Shown here piece by piece: positions 1 through 8,226 of a stretch of DNA of 64,000 nucleotides. Below the pieces are notes generated by a model. That model had not been told where the DNA came from and made no database searches. It saw nothing but the letters and a program-made list of their open reading frames with translations. The position numbers were made by a program, and so were the translations under genes. Origin of the DNA: Streptomyces sp. SDr-06 (GTDB taxonomy: Bacteria; Actinomycetota; Actinomycetes; Streptomycetales; Streptomycetaceae); contig NZ_QOLA01000006.1 of NCBI RefSeq assembly GCF_003324565.1, forward strand, positions 62,001 through 126,000, in the 5' to 3' direction. Every line of letters begins with the position of its first letter. Position 1 is the stretch's first letter.

Positions 1-770
1 ACTCCCGGACGCGGGACCGTTCTCATGCGGGATGGCCCCAGGCCGACGCCCACGCCTGAGGCAGCGAGGCCGATGATCGTGTGCACGTCCCTCGCGACGG
101 TCGCGTCGCCGAGAGCCGATGAGTCGCTGCCCAGCAGGGTGCGCAGTCCGGCGACTACAGCGGGCTCGTCCTCCCCCGCCGACACGATCAGCGACTGACG
201 CCGCAACTGATCGGCACTTACCGAGAGTTGCCCCGCGTACGGGTGCGCCGTACTCACCACGGCGATCACGTGGTCGTGTCCGATCGGGACGGACACGAGA
301 TGCTCGGCTCCGGCACCCCGTGGTGGGCCGAGGGTGATGGCCGCGTCGAGCTCCCCGGCGACGAGAGCAGGGCCGCTGCGGCTGGTGGCCATCTCGTGCA
401 GTTCCAGTCTCACGTCGGGCCGTTCACCGCGGAACCGGCTCAGGACGCCGGGCAGCGGGTCGAGCAGTGCGGAGGCGATGAAACCCAGGCGCAGCCGTCC
501 CGTCTCGCCGCGCGCAGCCCGGCCCGCGTCGACCGCTGCCGCTGCAATCTCGTCGAGCGCCCGGCGCGCCCGCGCGAGGAACGCCTGGCCGGCAGCGGTG
601 GGAAACACCCCCTGACGTGTGCGGTCGAACAGTCGGGTCCCGACCTCGCGCTCAAGGTCGCCGATCTGCTTGGACAGCGGCGGTTGCGCAATGCCCAGCG
701 CGCCGGCCGCCCGGCCGAAGTGTTCGTGCTCGGCGAGAGCAACCGCGTACCGCAGGTGTCGCGCTTCCAC
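1..770 (-). CDS. LysR-family transcriptional regulator (3' end outside window)
   Basis: Read on the minus strand, the frame stays open from a GTG at 770 to the window edge, giving about 256 codons of a protein that normally has about 300. The N-terminus is a classic LysR winged HTH (HLRYAVALAEHEHFGRAAGA, then AQPPLSKQIGDLE), followed by a substrate-binding-like region. GGAG lies about 8 nt before the GTG; the only nearby ATG (787-789) is in another frame. It is divergent from the alpha/beta hydrolase gene at 896. A T-N11-A palindrome at 819-833 in the 125-bp gap is the probable operator for autoregulation and control of that hydrolase. The inducer is unknown, and the C-terminal end is cut off by the window. 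Confidence 0.9.
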   Translation of the reverse strand, partial: MEARHLRYAVALAEHEHFGRAAGALGIAQPPLSKQIGDLEREVGTRLFDRTRQGVFPTAAGQAFLARARRALDEIAAAAVDAGRAARGETGRLRLGFIASALLDPLPGVLSRFRGERPDVRLELHEMATSRSGPALVAGELDAAITLGPPRGAGAEHLVSVPIGHDHVIAVVSTAHPYAGQLSVSADQLRRQSLIVSAGEDEPAVVAGLRTLLGSDSSALGDATVARDVHTIIGLAASGVGVGLGPSRMRTVPRPG

Positions 771-818
771 GGTCCGCGCTCCGTTCCATCGGTCTCATCG
801 GCCCGATCGCCGCTGGCA

Positions 819-833
819 ATACCTCAAAGATAT
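819..833. promoter_or_regulatory. LysR-type operator candidate between divergent genes
   Basis: ATACCTCAAAGATAT fits the T-N11-A LysR consensus with ATA/TAT ends. It sits between the divergent LysR and hydrolase starts, and its left half matches the perfect box at 2866-2880. LysR proteins commonly bind such sites next to their own promoter; binding here is inferred. Confidence 0.55.
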
Positions 834-895
834 CGCCATGCCACTTACGAGATCTATGAAGGGATGGCGCTGAGGTTCCTGTCTGGAATGGGGGC

Positions 896-1759
896 ATGAA
901 GTACGCATCTTTGAGCGACACCATCTTCGTCTTCGTCCACGGGGCCTGGCACAGCTCCGGACAGTGGGCAGCAACGCAGCGCGCACTGGCCGGACTGGGC
1001 GCCGCAAGCGTCGCCGTCGACATGCCCGGGCACGGCTTCGACGCACCCCTGCCCAGCGGATACCTGCTGCCCGGCCAACCGGGCCTGCTGATCGAGAAGT
1101 CACAGCTCGCCACCCTGACAATGGACGACTGCGCCGAGGCAGTACTGAGCGTCCTGCACCAGCTGCGTCACCATCGCACTGTCGTGCTCGTCGCGCACAG
1201 CGCGGGCGGCGGTCCCGCGTCCCTGGCCGCGGAGCGGGCCCCGGAGTTGGTGGACCGGATCGTCTACCTGTCCGCTTTCGTACCGGGCGGGCGGCCGCGG
1301 TTCTTCGACTATCTGGGATCGCCCGAAAACGCCACCGCACTGGGCCAGAACCTGACCCTCGGCGACCCCGAGGCCCTGGGCGCCGTACGGATCAATCCGC
1401 TCTCATCAGATCCCGCCTACCTCGACGAACTGCGGGAAACTCACTACCACGACACCCCCTTGGACCGCTTTGACCGGTGGCGGTCCGCGCTGAGCCCTGA
1501 CCTGCCCCTCGCGATCCCGACGACACCAGTCACCCTGACCGCAGCACGGTGGGGACGAATTCCACGAACTTTCCTGCGCTGCGCCGAGGACCGGGCGCTG
1601 GCACCGGCCGCGCAGGAGCTGATGATCGCCGAAGCCGACCGGGCCTTCCCCGACAGGCCGTTCACCGTGCAGACCCTCCCCGGCAGCCACAGCCCGTTCG
1701 CAGCCCGGCCGGGCGAACTCGCCGCGGCCCTCGCCTGGTCTGCCGGCATCGAGCCATGA
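896..1759 (+). CDS. Alpha/beta-hydrolase (EstC/MenH-like esterase)
   Basis: A 287-residue soluble alpha/beta hydrolase without a signal peptide. FVHGAWHSSGQW near the N-terminus forms the oxyanion-hole strand, AHSAGG at about 100-105 is the nucleophile elbow (Ser about 102), and GSHSPF near residue 264 carries the catalytic His. This HGAWH...AHSAGG layout is usual in EstC/salicylate-esterase-like proteins that hydrolyse small esters; the substrate cannot be read from sequence. The ATG at 896 follows a GGGGG stretch. The gene is divergent from a LysR regulator and shares a 125-bp regulatory gap with it, so induction by that regulator is likely. Confidence 0.88.
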   Translation: MKYASLSDTIFVFVHGAWHSSGQWAATQRALAGLGAASVAVDMPGHGFDAPLPSGYLLPGQPGLLIEKSQLATLTMDDCAEAVLSVLHQLRHHRTVVLVAHSAGGGPASLAAERAPELVDRIVYLSAFVPGGRPRFFDYLGSPENATALGQNLTLGDPEALGAVRINPLSSDPAYLDELRETHYHDTPLDRFDRWRSALSPDLPLAIPTTPVTLTAARWGRIPRTFLRCAEDRALAPAAQELMIAEADRAFPDRPFTVQTLPGSHSPFAARPGELAAALAWSAGIEP

Positions 1760-1991
1760 AGACTTCCCCGTCCCTGCTCCGGCAGCCCCTCCATTTGCCG
1801 GAGGCCGGGATGGTCTGGGAGCCCGGCGAGGAATCCTGGGGAGACCACGCTCGCCGCGCTCCGGGCCTGCCACCGAGCCACCTGACACCTCACCCCGCGC
1901 CACCACGCAGTCGGGGGCGAGGACGTGGCGATGATGCCCATCGGACAGCACTTACCCAACCGTGATGCTGACTGGTGGCGGCAGCACCTGT

Positions 1992-2846
1992 TCATAGCCG
2001 TACAGCCGTACGGACCAGGCCGGCCAGGGTGAGGGAGCGGCTGTGCGCAGGCCACACGATGTGGGTCACGACGGGAGGTGCGTCAGCCAGGGGAACAGCC
2101 GCGTGCTGGGCCCACAGCCAGGAGCGGGCGGAGTCGGGCACGACCGCTACGGTGCGCCCGAGCGCGATCAGCTGGGCCAGTTGTGTCTGGTTGTGGATCT
2201 CGGGGCCGGGGCCGGGGGCGTAGGTGCCCCGGGTGGGCCAGCGGGCGAGCGGCAGACCGGGGACGTCGCTCACATCGGCCAGGGACAAGGTCTCGTGGGC
2301 GGCGAGAGGGTGTCCGGCAGGCAGCACGGCGACCTGCCCCTCCGTCACCAGTGCCTCGCTGTCGAACCCGGCGAGGGAGTTCCACGGTGTGTGCATGAGC
2401 GCGGCATCGGCGCGTCCGTCGCGCAGCAGTTCTTCCTGCTCGCACAGGCCGCACGGCAGTACTTCGATCTCGGCACTGTCGGGCTCGGCCGCGTAGGCGT
2501 CGAGAAGCTTTTGCAGCAGTTCATGGGACGCGGCGGCCTTCACCGCGAGGACCAGCCGGTTACGGGGGCTGTCGGCGCCGCCGGCGCGCCGGGTGCGGCG
2601 AGCGGCGGCGGTGGTCGCGTCGAGTGCCGCCCGGCCCTCGTGCAGCAGCACCTCTCCGGCACCGGTCAGGCTCACGCCGCGTCGGTTGCGCTGCAGCAGA
2701 CAGACCCCGAGGCGTCGCTCGAGCTGCTGGATCGCCCGTGACAGCGGCGGCTGAGCCATGCCGAGGCGCTCGGCGGCACGCCCGAAGTGCAGTTCCTCGG
2801 CGACGGCCACGAAGTACCTCAACTCGCGGGTTTCCAGGGTGTCCAC
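1992..2846 (-). CDS. LysR-family transcriptional regulator
   Basis: A complete 284-residue LysR protein. The N-terminal HTH reads RELRYFVAVAEELHFGRAAE followed by AQPPLSRAIQQLE. The remainder is the two-lobed LysR substrate-binding domain that senses a small-molecule co-inducer. The start is GTG at 2846, in the canonical position just before the (E)LRYF motif. It is divergent from the short-chain dehydrogenase at 2939, and a perfect 7-bp inverted repeat fitting T-N11-A lies at 2866-2880 in the gap. Autoregulation and control of the dehydrogenase follow from the family and layout. It resembles the regulator at the start of the window in architecture and likely operator. Confidence 0.93.
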   Translation of the reverse strand: MDTLETRELRYFVAVAEELHFGRAAERLGMAQPPLSRAIQQLERRLGVCLLQRNRRGVSLTGAGEVLLHEGRAALDATTAAARRTRRAGGADSPRNRLVLAVKAAASHELLQKLLDAYAAEPDSAEIEVLPCGLCEQEELLRDGRADAALMHTPWNSLAGFDSEALVTEGQVAVLPAGHPLAAHETLSLADVSDVPGLPLARWPTRGTYAPGPGPEIHNQTQLAQLIALGRTVAVVPDSARSWLWAQHAAVPLADAPPVVTHIVWPAHSRSLTLAGLVRTAVRL

Positions 2847-2865
2847 GGCCGCAGCTTACGTGGTG

Positions 2866-2880
2866 ATACCTGGCAGGTAT
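2866..2880. promoter_or_regulatory. Perfect LysR-type operator between LysR and SDR genes
   Basis: ATACCTGGCAGGTAT consists of two perfect 7-bp inverted arms (ATACCTG/CAGGTAT) around one base and fits the T-N11-A LysR consensus. It lies 20 bp upstream of the LysR GTG and about 58 bp upstream of the dehydrogenase ATG, so one site could serve both promoters. Confidence 0.75.
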
Positions 2881-2938
2881 GACAGAGCACCGCATCGGTG
2901 TTGGCCGCGCTGTTCGTCCCAAAGCCACCATCATCCAC

Positions 2939-3676
2939 ATGAGCGAAACAAAGACCGCGCTGGTGACCGGCGCGAACAAGGGCATTGGGTACGAGATCGC
3001 GGCCGGACTGGGCGACCTCGGATACCGCGTGGGCGTGGGAGCTCGTGACGAGGCCCGACGCGAAGCCGCCGTCACCAAGCTGCGCGCCCTCGGCGTGGAC
3101 GCGTTCGGGGTGCCGCTGGACGTGACCGACGACCAAAGCGTCACTGATGCCGCGGAGCTGGTCGAACGGTTGGCCGGGCGCCTGGACGTCCTGGTCAATA
3201 ACGCCGGCATCTCCGGCGACACGGGCCCGGGATGGGAGCAGGACCCGACCGCGCTCGACCTGGAGGTGCTCCGTACGGTCGTGGATACCAACGTCCTCGG
3301 TGTCGTCCGGGTGACCAACGCGATGCTGCCGCTGCTGCGGCGCTCGGCCTCGCCCCGCGTCGTCAACATGTCCAGCAGCGTGGGCTCCCTTACCCGTCAG
3401 GCGGACCCGGACACCGAGATCGGCCCGATCATGGCGGCCTATGCCCCGTCGAAGTCGTTCCTCAACGCCCTCACCGTGCAGTACGCCCGGCAGTTCACGG
3501 GCACGAACATCCTGATCAACGCGGCCTGTCCGGGCCTGGTCGCGACCGACTTCACCGGCTTCCACGGCCCCCGCACTCCTGCACAGGGCGCGGCAACAGC
3601 CATCCGGCTCGCCACGCTGCCCGACGACGGCCCGAGCGGTGCGTTCTTCGAGGATGACGGCATCGTCCCCTGGTGA
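2939..3676 (+). CDS. Short-chain dehydrogenase/reductase (SDR)
   Basis: A 245-residue classical SDR oxidoreductase using NAD(P)H. TGANKGIG at about residues 10-17 is the Rossmann cofactor motif, LVNNAG lies in the central strand, a Ser sits in the MSSSVGS segment near 143, and the catalytic Y-x3-K is YAPSK near 168-172. The ATG at 2939 (SETKTALVTG) is chosen over an upstream in-frame ATG at 2879, because the longer N-terminus would run through the operator-containing promoter region and precedes the Rossmann strand by too much. Divergent from a LysR regulator with a strong shared operator. The carbonyl-reductase-like TGANKGIG sequence suggests reduction of a small carbonyl compound; the substrate is unknown. 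Confidence 0.92.
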   Translation: MSETKTALVTGANKGIGYEIAAGLGDLGYRVGVGARDEARREAAVTKLRALGVDAFGVPLDVTDDQSVTDAAELVERLAGRLDVLVNNAGISGDTGPGWEQDPTALDLEVLRTVVDTNVLGVVRVTNAMLPLLRRSASPRVVNMSSSVGSLTRQADPDTEIGPIMAAYAPSKSFLNALTVQYARQFTGTNILINAACPGLVATDFTGFHGPRTPAQGAATAIRLATLPDDGPSGAFFEDDGIVPW

Positions 3677-4114
3677 TCTCGAACTGGCCCGAGCCGACGA
3701 GGCGCCGCCGGGTTCTTGAAACAGCGGACGGTCCAGATCGAACGAGACAGCAGAAGATTCCGTTGGACAAGGCCGCCGTGCACCGGAACGAACGGCACAA
3801 TAGGCGTCAATAGTCATGGTTCAGCCTGCCGAAGGTCGTCCTCGGTGCACCGGGGGGACGAGTTCGACCTGCTGCGCTGTCCCGGGCTCGTGCGGTCGCG
3901 GGCTGGGACAGCGCGGCCGAGCGGCACTCGGCGCGCCGGATGCCGAGCTTGCCAAGTCTTCACCCATGGCCCCGGCACCGATGCGGCACCCTTCGCCTTA
4001 ACGCCAACAGACCAGGTACGACCGACTGGCCTCGCCCGGACAGACACCGACATACCCCGAAATCTCCTACGGCAGCGCCAACTTCCGCACCGCCATCTGC
4101 GACATCAGATCCCC
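3677..4114. other. Intergenic, no gene recognised
   Basis: Open frames exist on both strands only because of high GC. None shows domain motifs or a good ribosome-binding site. Confidence 0.5.
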
Positions 4115-4500
4115 TTAGGTAGCCGCGGTGCAGCTCTCACCCAGCAGCCAGTGGTAGAGGTCGGGCAGAGTCGGCCAGTCGCGGTCGGTCGGCTGTGCCA
4201 CAACCCTCACTGCTGCCATGTCGAGTTCGCCGTAGAAGGTGAACTCCTCGCTCTGGGCGATGGCAAGGGCCACGGAACCGATCCTCCATGCAGCGAGCAC
4301 CCACTGCACATGATCGCTCTCGCCGAACTGCCGGCCTTCCGCTCGAACTCATCGCCCAGCCGGCCGTCCTGCCCCGAGCCGCTGGTGTCGGTCAGGCAAA
4401 AGGGAAGGAAGAAACGTGACTGGCGGACGCATTCCCAGTCCGGGGCGCCCGCCAAGAGCTGATGCCCGCAGTCCGTATCAGTTTCCTGCCACGGTGACAT
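4115..4500 (-). pseudogene. Frameshifted remnant of an unrecognised small protein
   Basis: On the minus strand two adjacent frames read like normal protein where the other frames do not. The downstream frame (about 4115-4345) encodes VQWVLAAWRIGSVALAIAQS and then an acidic/aromatic C-terminus with WPTLPDLYHWLLGES. The preceding frame (about 4350-4500) encodes HQLLAGAPDWECV followed by FFLPFCLTDTSGSGQDG. They join around 4330-4350 only by changing frame. I do not recognise the family. It could be a decayed immunity- or enzyme-like gene, or chance. No clean start or ribosome-binding site is visible. Confidence 0.35.
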
Positions 4501-4614
4501 CCTCCACCTGCCCTGCCTCCAGGAAGGCACCCGCGCATGGACGATCCCAAGTGAGTGAGGCGAGTGTTATCAGGTGCTGCACCAGGCTTGACGTCGGCGG
4601 TCTCAGGCGAACGG

Positions 4615-4941
4615 TCATGGCCCCTCCGGCGCGTCGAGGAAACGAGCACCTGATCCGCGCGTAGGCGTATCGAACCCGTCATCGGGGGCGTAACGACGGT
4701 TGAGCTGCGAGCCTCGTCGCCCGGGCACCCAGCCCGATTCCTGCGCCTGGCGAATCGTGCGCACTACCAGCGCGGGGGTGATCACAGTGCCATGCTCCAC
4801 CCAGGTCACCAAGCGCTGTCCTCCGGCGTCGGCCTCCTCCACCACGATCGCAAGGCCGGGTTCGTCGTCCGGCGCCACCACCCACCGGTAGCGGCAACCG
4901 TCGACCGTGAGGCACCTCGTGCCCTTCTTCGCCAACGCCAC
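4615..4941 (-). CDS. Conserved small actinobacterial hypothetical protein
   Basis: A 108-residue soluble protein starting MALAKKGTRCLTVDG with a central YRWVVAPDDE strand and a C-terminal IRQAQESGWVPG helix-turn. From memory, Streptomyces genomes carry many small proteins with this plan: a basic MA-x-KKG start, an R(W/Y)R strand, then an AI..A...GW.PG ending. I cannot assign a biochemical role. No membrane segment, signal peptide or cofactor motif is visible. It stands alone, with the decayed frame downstream and about 100 bp of non-coding DNA upstream. Confidence 0.75.
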   Translation of the reverse strand: MALAKKGTRCLTVDGCRYRWVVAPDDEPGLAIVVEEADAGGQRLVTWVEHGTVITPALVVRTIRQAQESGWVPGRRGSQLNRRYAPDDGFDTPTRGSGARFLDAPEGP

Positions 4942-5044
4942 GATGAACTCCTTGAGATAACCCTGCCTATGCTTCTGTCAAGCATGATCCCAGCCTGACC
5001 GGTGGGCCGCAGGCGGCTCTTCGCGTGCGCGAACGCGGTGCCCA

Positions 5045-5659
5045 TTGATGTCAGTGAAGATGCCCGGACACCGTCATTCAGCCTCTTCACACCCCGCAAG
5101 CTGCAGCGTCAAGCTCAGCGTGTCCAAGGTCCGGGCCACCGACGACGTACGGCAGCACGCCACCAGCCCTCCGGACCCCATCCGATGGCGCCGATACCCT
5201 TCCGGCGACAAGACTGCACTGGTGCATGCCCTGTCACCGCGGCCCGATCCGCGCTTCATGCCGCTGCGGGACCCACACGTCAGCGATTTCGATCTCGACT
5301 ACGCAGACATGCATGGCCTGGTTACCGAACTGGTTGTGCCCGGCCACACATCGATGAGCGCCATGAGTGCGATGGAAACCTCACGCGAACTCATCCGACA
5401 CTCCTACTACCAGTACCAGTTCGCCACCAACGCCGTCACGCACTCCCTGTTTGCCTTGGAGCAGGTTCTCGCCCAACGTCTGGACATGGACGAACCGCTC
5501 CCGGTCCTCGTCGAGCGGGCCGCCGGCGCAGCGCTATGCGGCGACGGTAACCACCTCCTCACCAAACGCCGCGAGATCTGCGGCAGTTCATGGGCGGCAG
5601 CAACGCCAAGAGGTACTGGTCCACCACGCATTCCTCTCCCTCGTACGCGTACTCGATGA
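5045..5659 (+). CDS. Hypothetical protein, C-terminus probably disrupted
   Basis: The most protein-like section is about 5180-5590: YPSGDKTALVHAL, then DFDLDYADMHGLVTELV, then a helical stretch SRELIRHSYYQYQFATNAVT followed by SLFALEQVLAQRLD. This pattern of conserved aromatic and charged residues in long helices looks like a genuine family, but I cannot name it. The last ~30 codons turn into Arg/Pro-rich text typical of a wrong frame, so an indel around 5570-5590 is possible. The start is uncertain: TTG 5045, ATG 5048 and ATG 5261 are in frame, and none has a strong ribosome-binding site. Confidence 0.5.
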   Translation: MMSVKMPGHRHSASSHPASCSVKLSVSKVRATDDVRQHATSPPDPIRWRRYPSGDKTALVHALSPRPDPRFMPLRDPHVSDFDLDYADMHGLVTELVVPGHTSMSAMSAMETSRELIRHSYYQYQFATNAVTHSLFALEQVLAQRLDMDEPLPVLVERAAGAALCGDGNHLLTKRREICGSSWAAATPRGTGPPRIPLPRTRTR

Positions 5660-5981
5660 GGGTTCGCATCCGCGGCTCGCCCGGGCGGCGGGAAGAGGGA
5701 GCGTAGCCTTCGGCAGCCCTGATGTTGCGTGCCACCGCCTGGCCCACGTCGAGACCGACACAGCACACCTCTGGGACAGTGGGGACGGCGCCATATGTGT
5801 CGCCGTCCCCAGAACCTGTCCGGTGCGCAAGCCGTCCGCGTGCACGCCCCCGCAATCTCGGCGGCGCCGATTCCCTCAATGCCGTTCCCATGGCCGGTAG
5901 TTGGGCAAGGCGGCCGACACCCACCACCGCAGACCCGGCCATGAATCGAAGACTCCGCCGGGTCTGGCCCCACCACATGGG
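5660..5981. other. Intergenic, convergent region
   Basis: The region lies between converging genes. The minus frame over 5559-5773 has an acidic, partly protein-like stretch, but too little supports a gene. Confidence 0.4.
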
Positions 5982-6013
5982 CCTGGTGTGGACCCCGAGG
6001 GGCCCACACCAGG
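5982..6013 (-). terminator. Intrinsic terminator hairpin
   Basis: Arms CCTGGTGTGG and CCACACCAGG (10 bp perfect) with an inner CCCC/GGGG extension lie directly after the stop codon of the VC0807-type membrane protein at 6015. The hairpin is strong and has no U-tract, as is common in Streptomyces. Confidence 0.75.
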
Positions 6014-6014
6014 G

Positions 6015-6716
6015 TCAGGCTGCCGCATGTTTCGGCGTGGCGCCCTGGGGTTCGGTGTGCTCCTTCTTCATCGAGCGGACGGTCCACAGGACCAGTCCGC
6101 CCACGAAAGTGAACATGAGCAGTTGCGACACGTTGGAGGCGACCTTGATCGGGAGCAGGTAGACGGCAGCGATGCGCAGCGAAGCGTCGATGAGGAGCGT
6201 GGTACCCCAGACCAGGGTGACGCGGCGCCAGCGGGCCCGCATGGCGGCCGTGTCCGCCATGGCATGGAACTCTGCCGCCTGCCGCGTCCCGGCCTGGCGG
6301 GCGAATCGCAGCGCGGCATAGTAGGCGAGGGGACGCCGGACGGCGCAACTGCCGACGAGCAACAGACCGGCTACGGCGGACTGCGCAGAGTCCTTGGCAA
6401 GGATGAACCTGGCTCCACCGTTGGTGAAGCTCAGTGCCAGACTCGCGCCGAACAGGAAGAGCAGGAACAGCGCGAACGGGTCGACCCGGCGCTGACGGAC
6501 CGCCACCCAGAGCATGCGTGCGCCGGCGACGAGAGTGCCGGCCAGTAAGGCGACATAGGTGGTCGCGCCGAGCAACTCGGCGGCGAAGTACGCCATGACC
6601 GAGAGGCCGATGTCGTAGAAGAGCGTGGCGACCATCGCACGCTTCACAGCACGGGACCGCGAGGCTCGGCTGCTGCTATCGCCGCGGTCGGCGGGGCTTG
6701 ACGGGTGGGAAGACAT
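6015..6716 (-). CDS. VC0807-family integral membrane protein
   Basis: A 233-residue membrane protein with a polar Ser/Arg-rich N-terminus and about five to six hydrophobic segments (AMVATLFYDIGLSVMAYFAA; TTYVALLAGTLVAG; FALFLLFLFGASLAL; two more near the C-terminus ending VSQLLMFTFVGGLVLWTV). The order of segments and the YDIGLS start of helix 1 match the VC0807 family as I know it, a group without a known function. The ATG at 6716 has no strong Shine-Dalgarno. Upstream, at 6823-6848, lies a perfect 11-bp inverted repeat that could be an operator for this gene. Monocistronic, with a terminator right after the stop. Confidence 0.8.
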   Translation of the reverse strand: MSSHPSSPADRGDSSSRASRSRAVKRAMVATLFYDIGLSVMAYFAAELLGATTYVALLAGTLVAGARMLWVAVRQRRVDPFALFLLFLFGASLALSFTNGGARFILAKDSAQSAVAGLLLVGSCAVRRPLAYYAALRFARQAGTRQAAEFHAMADTAAMRARWRRVTLVWGTTLLIDASLRIAAVYLLPIKVASNVSQLLMFTFVGGLVLWTVRSMKKEHTEPQGATPKHAAA

Positions 6717-7395
6717 GGGGACCCCCAGTTGCGAAGGGACGGGAGGAAGTTGACGTTCAGGACCATCTGGGGAAGACGTTAGGGCGGCCCCGGCCGCGTG
6801 TCCTGAGACGTCGGGAGTAGTTCAGGGTGGAGATATTTCTCCACCCTGCTCCACCCAACTCCTGGCGGCCAACATGGCCGAGCCTGGGGGCTCGGCACTG
6901 TCAACGAGGCCATTCTGCCGGGGCGTCCTCCGTGCGCGCCGCGTAGCTGTGGGGCAGTGTTCTGTGCCGGTCGGTCCTCCCAGCGCAGGCCTTGACGGGT
7001 ATGCCGAGCGAACCCTCCGGTGCGTGATGCGCTGAGTGCCTCACAGGGAGGCAAGCGGTGGCCCCGGACCTTCGGGAATCCACAGCCTGAAGGGACGTGG
7101 GGACAGGAGCCTGCACGCCTGTATCGCCATTGGGGGCAGAAGCATTCCAAGGCCGGGGGCGCCCCGTGAATGGCCGACGGATCTCTCGACCCGGAGTCGG
7201 GAGCCGACAGCACTGCCCTGCGGCCCCCGCTATCGCGAACTTGGGTTTGGAGGTGGTCTACACGGCACGTCTTGTGAGCTTGTCTCAACCGATCAGCCCG
7301 GCGGCGCGGCCATGGCCCGGTCTCGGCTCTGCCAGTCGGGGCGTACATGTGCGGGAACTTGAGACCGCGAACAGCCCCTGGCAGGCTCAAGCCGC
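6717..7395. other. Long intergenic region with a perfect dyad
   Basis: No convincing gene. The only clear structure is the perfect inverted repeat at 6823-6848. The 203-codon minus frame across 6779-7390 has Arg/Pro/Ser-rich shadow composition. Confidence 0.55.
6823..6848. promoter_or_regulatory. Perfect 11-bp inverted repeat (operator or hairpin)
   Basis: CAGGGTGGAGA and TCTCCACCCTG are perfectly complementary around a TATT centre, about 107 bp upstream of the membrane-protein start at 6716. It is either a regulator operator in that gene's promoter or an RNA hairpin. There is no upstream gene on either strand for it to terminate. Confidence 0.5.
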
Positions 7396-7980
7396 GTGAT
7401 CGATGAATTTGCGAAGGACACCCTGCACGGGAGACTGCGGCGGGACCGCGAGGCGCTGCTGTGGAAGCTCGATGGCCTGTCCGAATACGACGCCCGGCGA
7501 CCGTTGACGGCGAGCGGGACCAACCTGCTGGGCCTGGTGAAACACGTCGCCAGCATCGAAGCGAGGTACTTCGGTGAGGTCTTTGATCGCCCTTCCCCGG
7601 AACCGTTGCCCCGATGGCAGGACCACGACGGCAGCGACCTCTGGGCGGCCGAGGACGAGACTCGCGATGAAGTCGTCGGGTTCTACCGCCGCACGTGGGA
7701 GCACTCGGACTCGACGATCAACGAGCTTCCCCTTGACGCCCCTGGCCACGTGCCGTGGTGGCCGGAGCCATACTCCAGCACAAACCTGTTCGCCATCATG
7801 GTCCACGTCCTGGGCGAGTCCATCCGGCATGCCGGGCACGCCGACATCCTGCGCGAGGGCCTCGACGGCCGGACCGGATTGCGAGCCGAACACGAGACGC
7901 AGATCGACGAGCAAGCCCGTGCAGCCTACTGCGCGAAGATTGAGCAGGCCGCCAGATCGGCCGCACCAAGCAACATGTGA
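7396..7980 (+). CDS. DinB-family (DUF664) metal-binding protein
   Basis: A 194-residue four-helix-bundle protein of the DinB/DUF664 group. The conserved His positions appear in LVKHVASIEARYFG (first metal helix) and GESIRHAGHADILRE (second and third ligands), with the characteristic WWPEPYSS turn between. Members bind divalent metal, and several act as mycothiol-dependent S-transferases or damage-inducible proteins; the reaction here is not known. Start GTG at 7396, giving MIDEFAKDTLHG. It stands alone, transcribed toward the convergent dctA gene. Confidence 0.88.
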   Translation: MIDEFAKDTLHGRLRRDREALLWKLDGLSEYDARRPLTASGTNLLGLVKHVASIEARYFGEVFDRPSPEPLPRWQDHDGSDLWAAEDETRDEVVGFYRRTWEHSDSTINELPLDAPGHVPWWPEPYSSTNLFAIMVHVLGESIRHAGHADILREGLDGRTGLRAEHETQIDEQARAAYCAKIEQAARSAAPSNM

Positions 7981-8226
7981 GTTTGTCGCACGTGACTTGA
8001 TGTTCGACGTTCCGACCAGTTGCTGTGCCTACCGGCATCTGCCGCCGGTCGGCACGTCGGTCGCCACCGCGCTCGCCGCTTCACGGTGGAGACCGAGGGA
8101 GGTCCGTGGTGTCGGCTGCACGGGCGCTGCTGGGTGAACTCGGGGCCCCTCCGGGGCCGAAGCGTCGCAGTACAGCGTCCGGCATACGAGGCTGCCCGGT
8201 TCTGGCGCGGTGGGTCGCCCCGGCTG

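Noticed and set aside
5559..5978. Minus-strand ORF with an acidic protein-like stretch
   Set aside because: Only a short part looks coding, there is no ribosome-binding site or family, and it overlaps the better-supported plus-strand frame.
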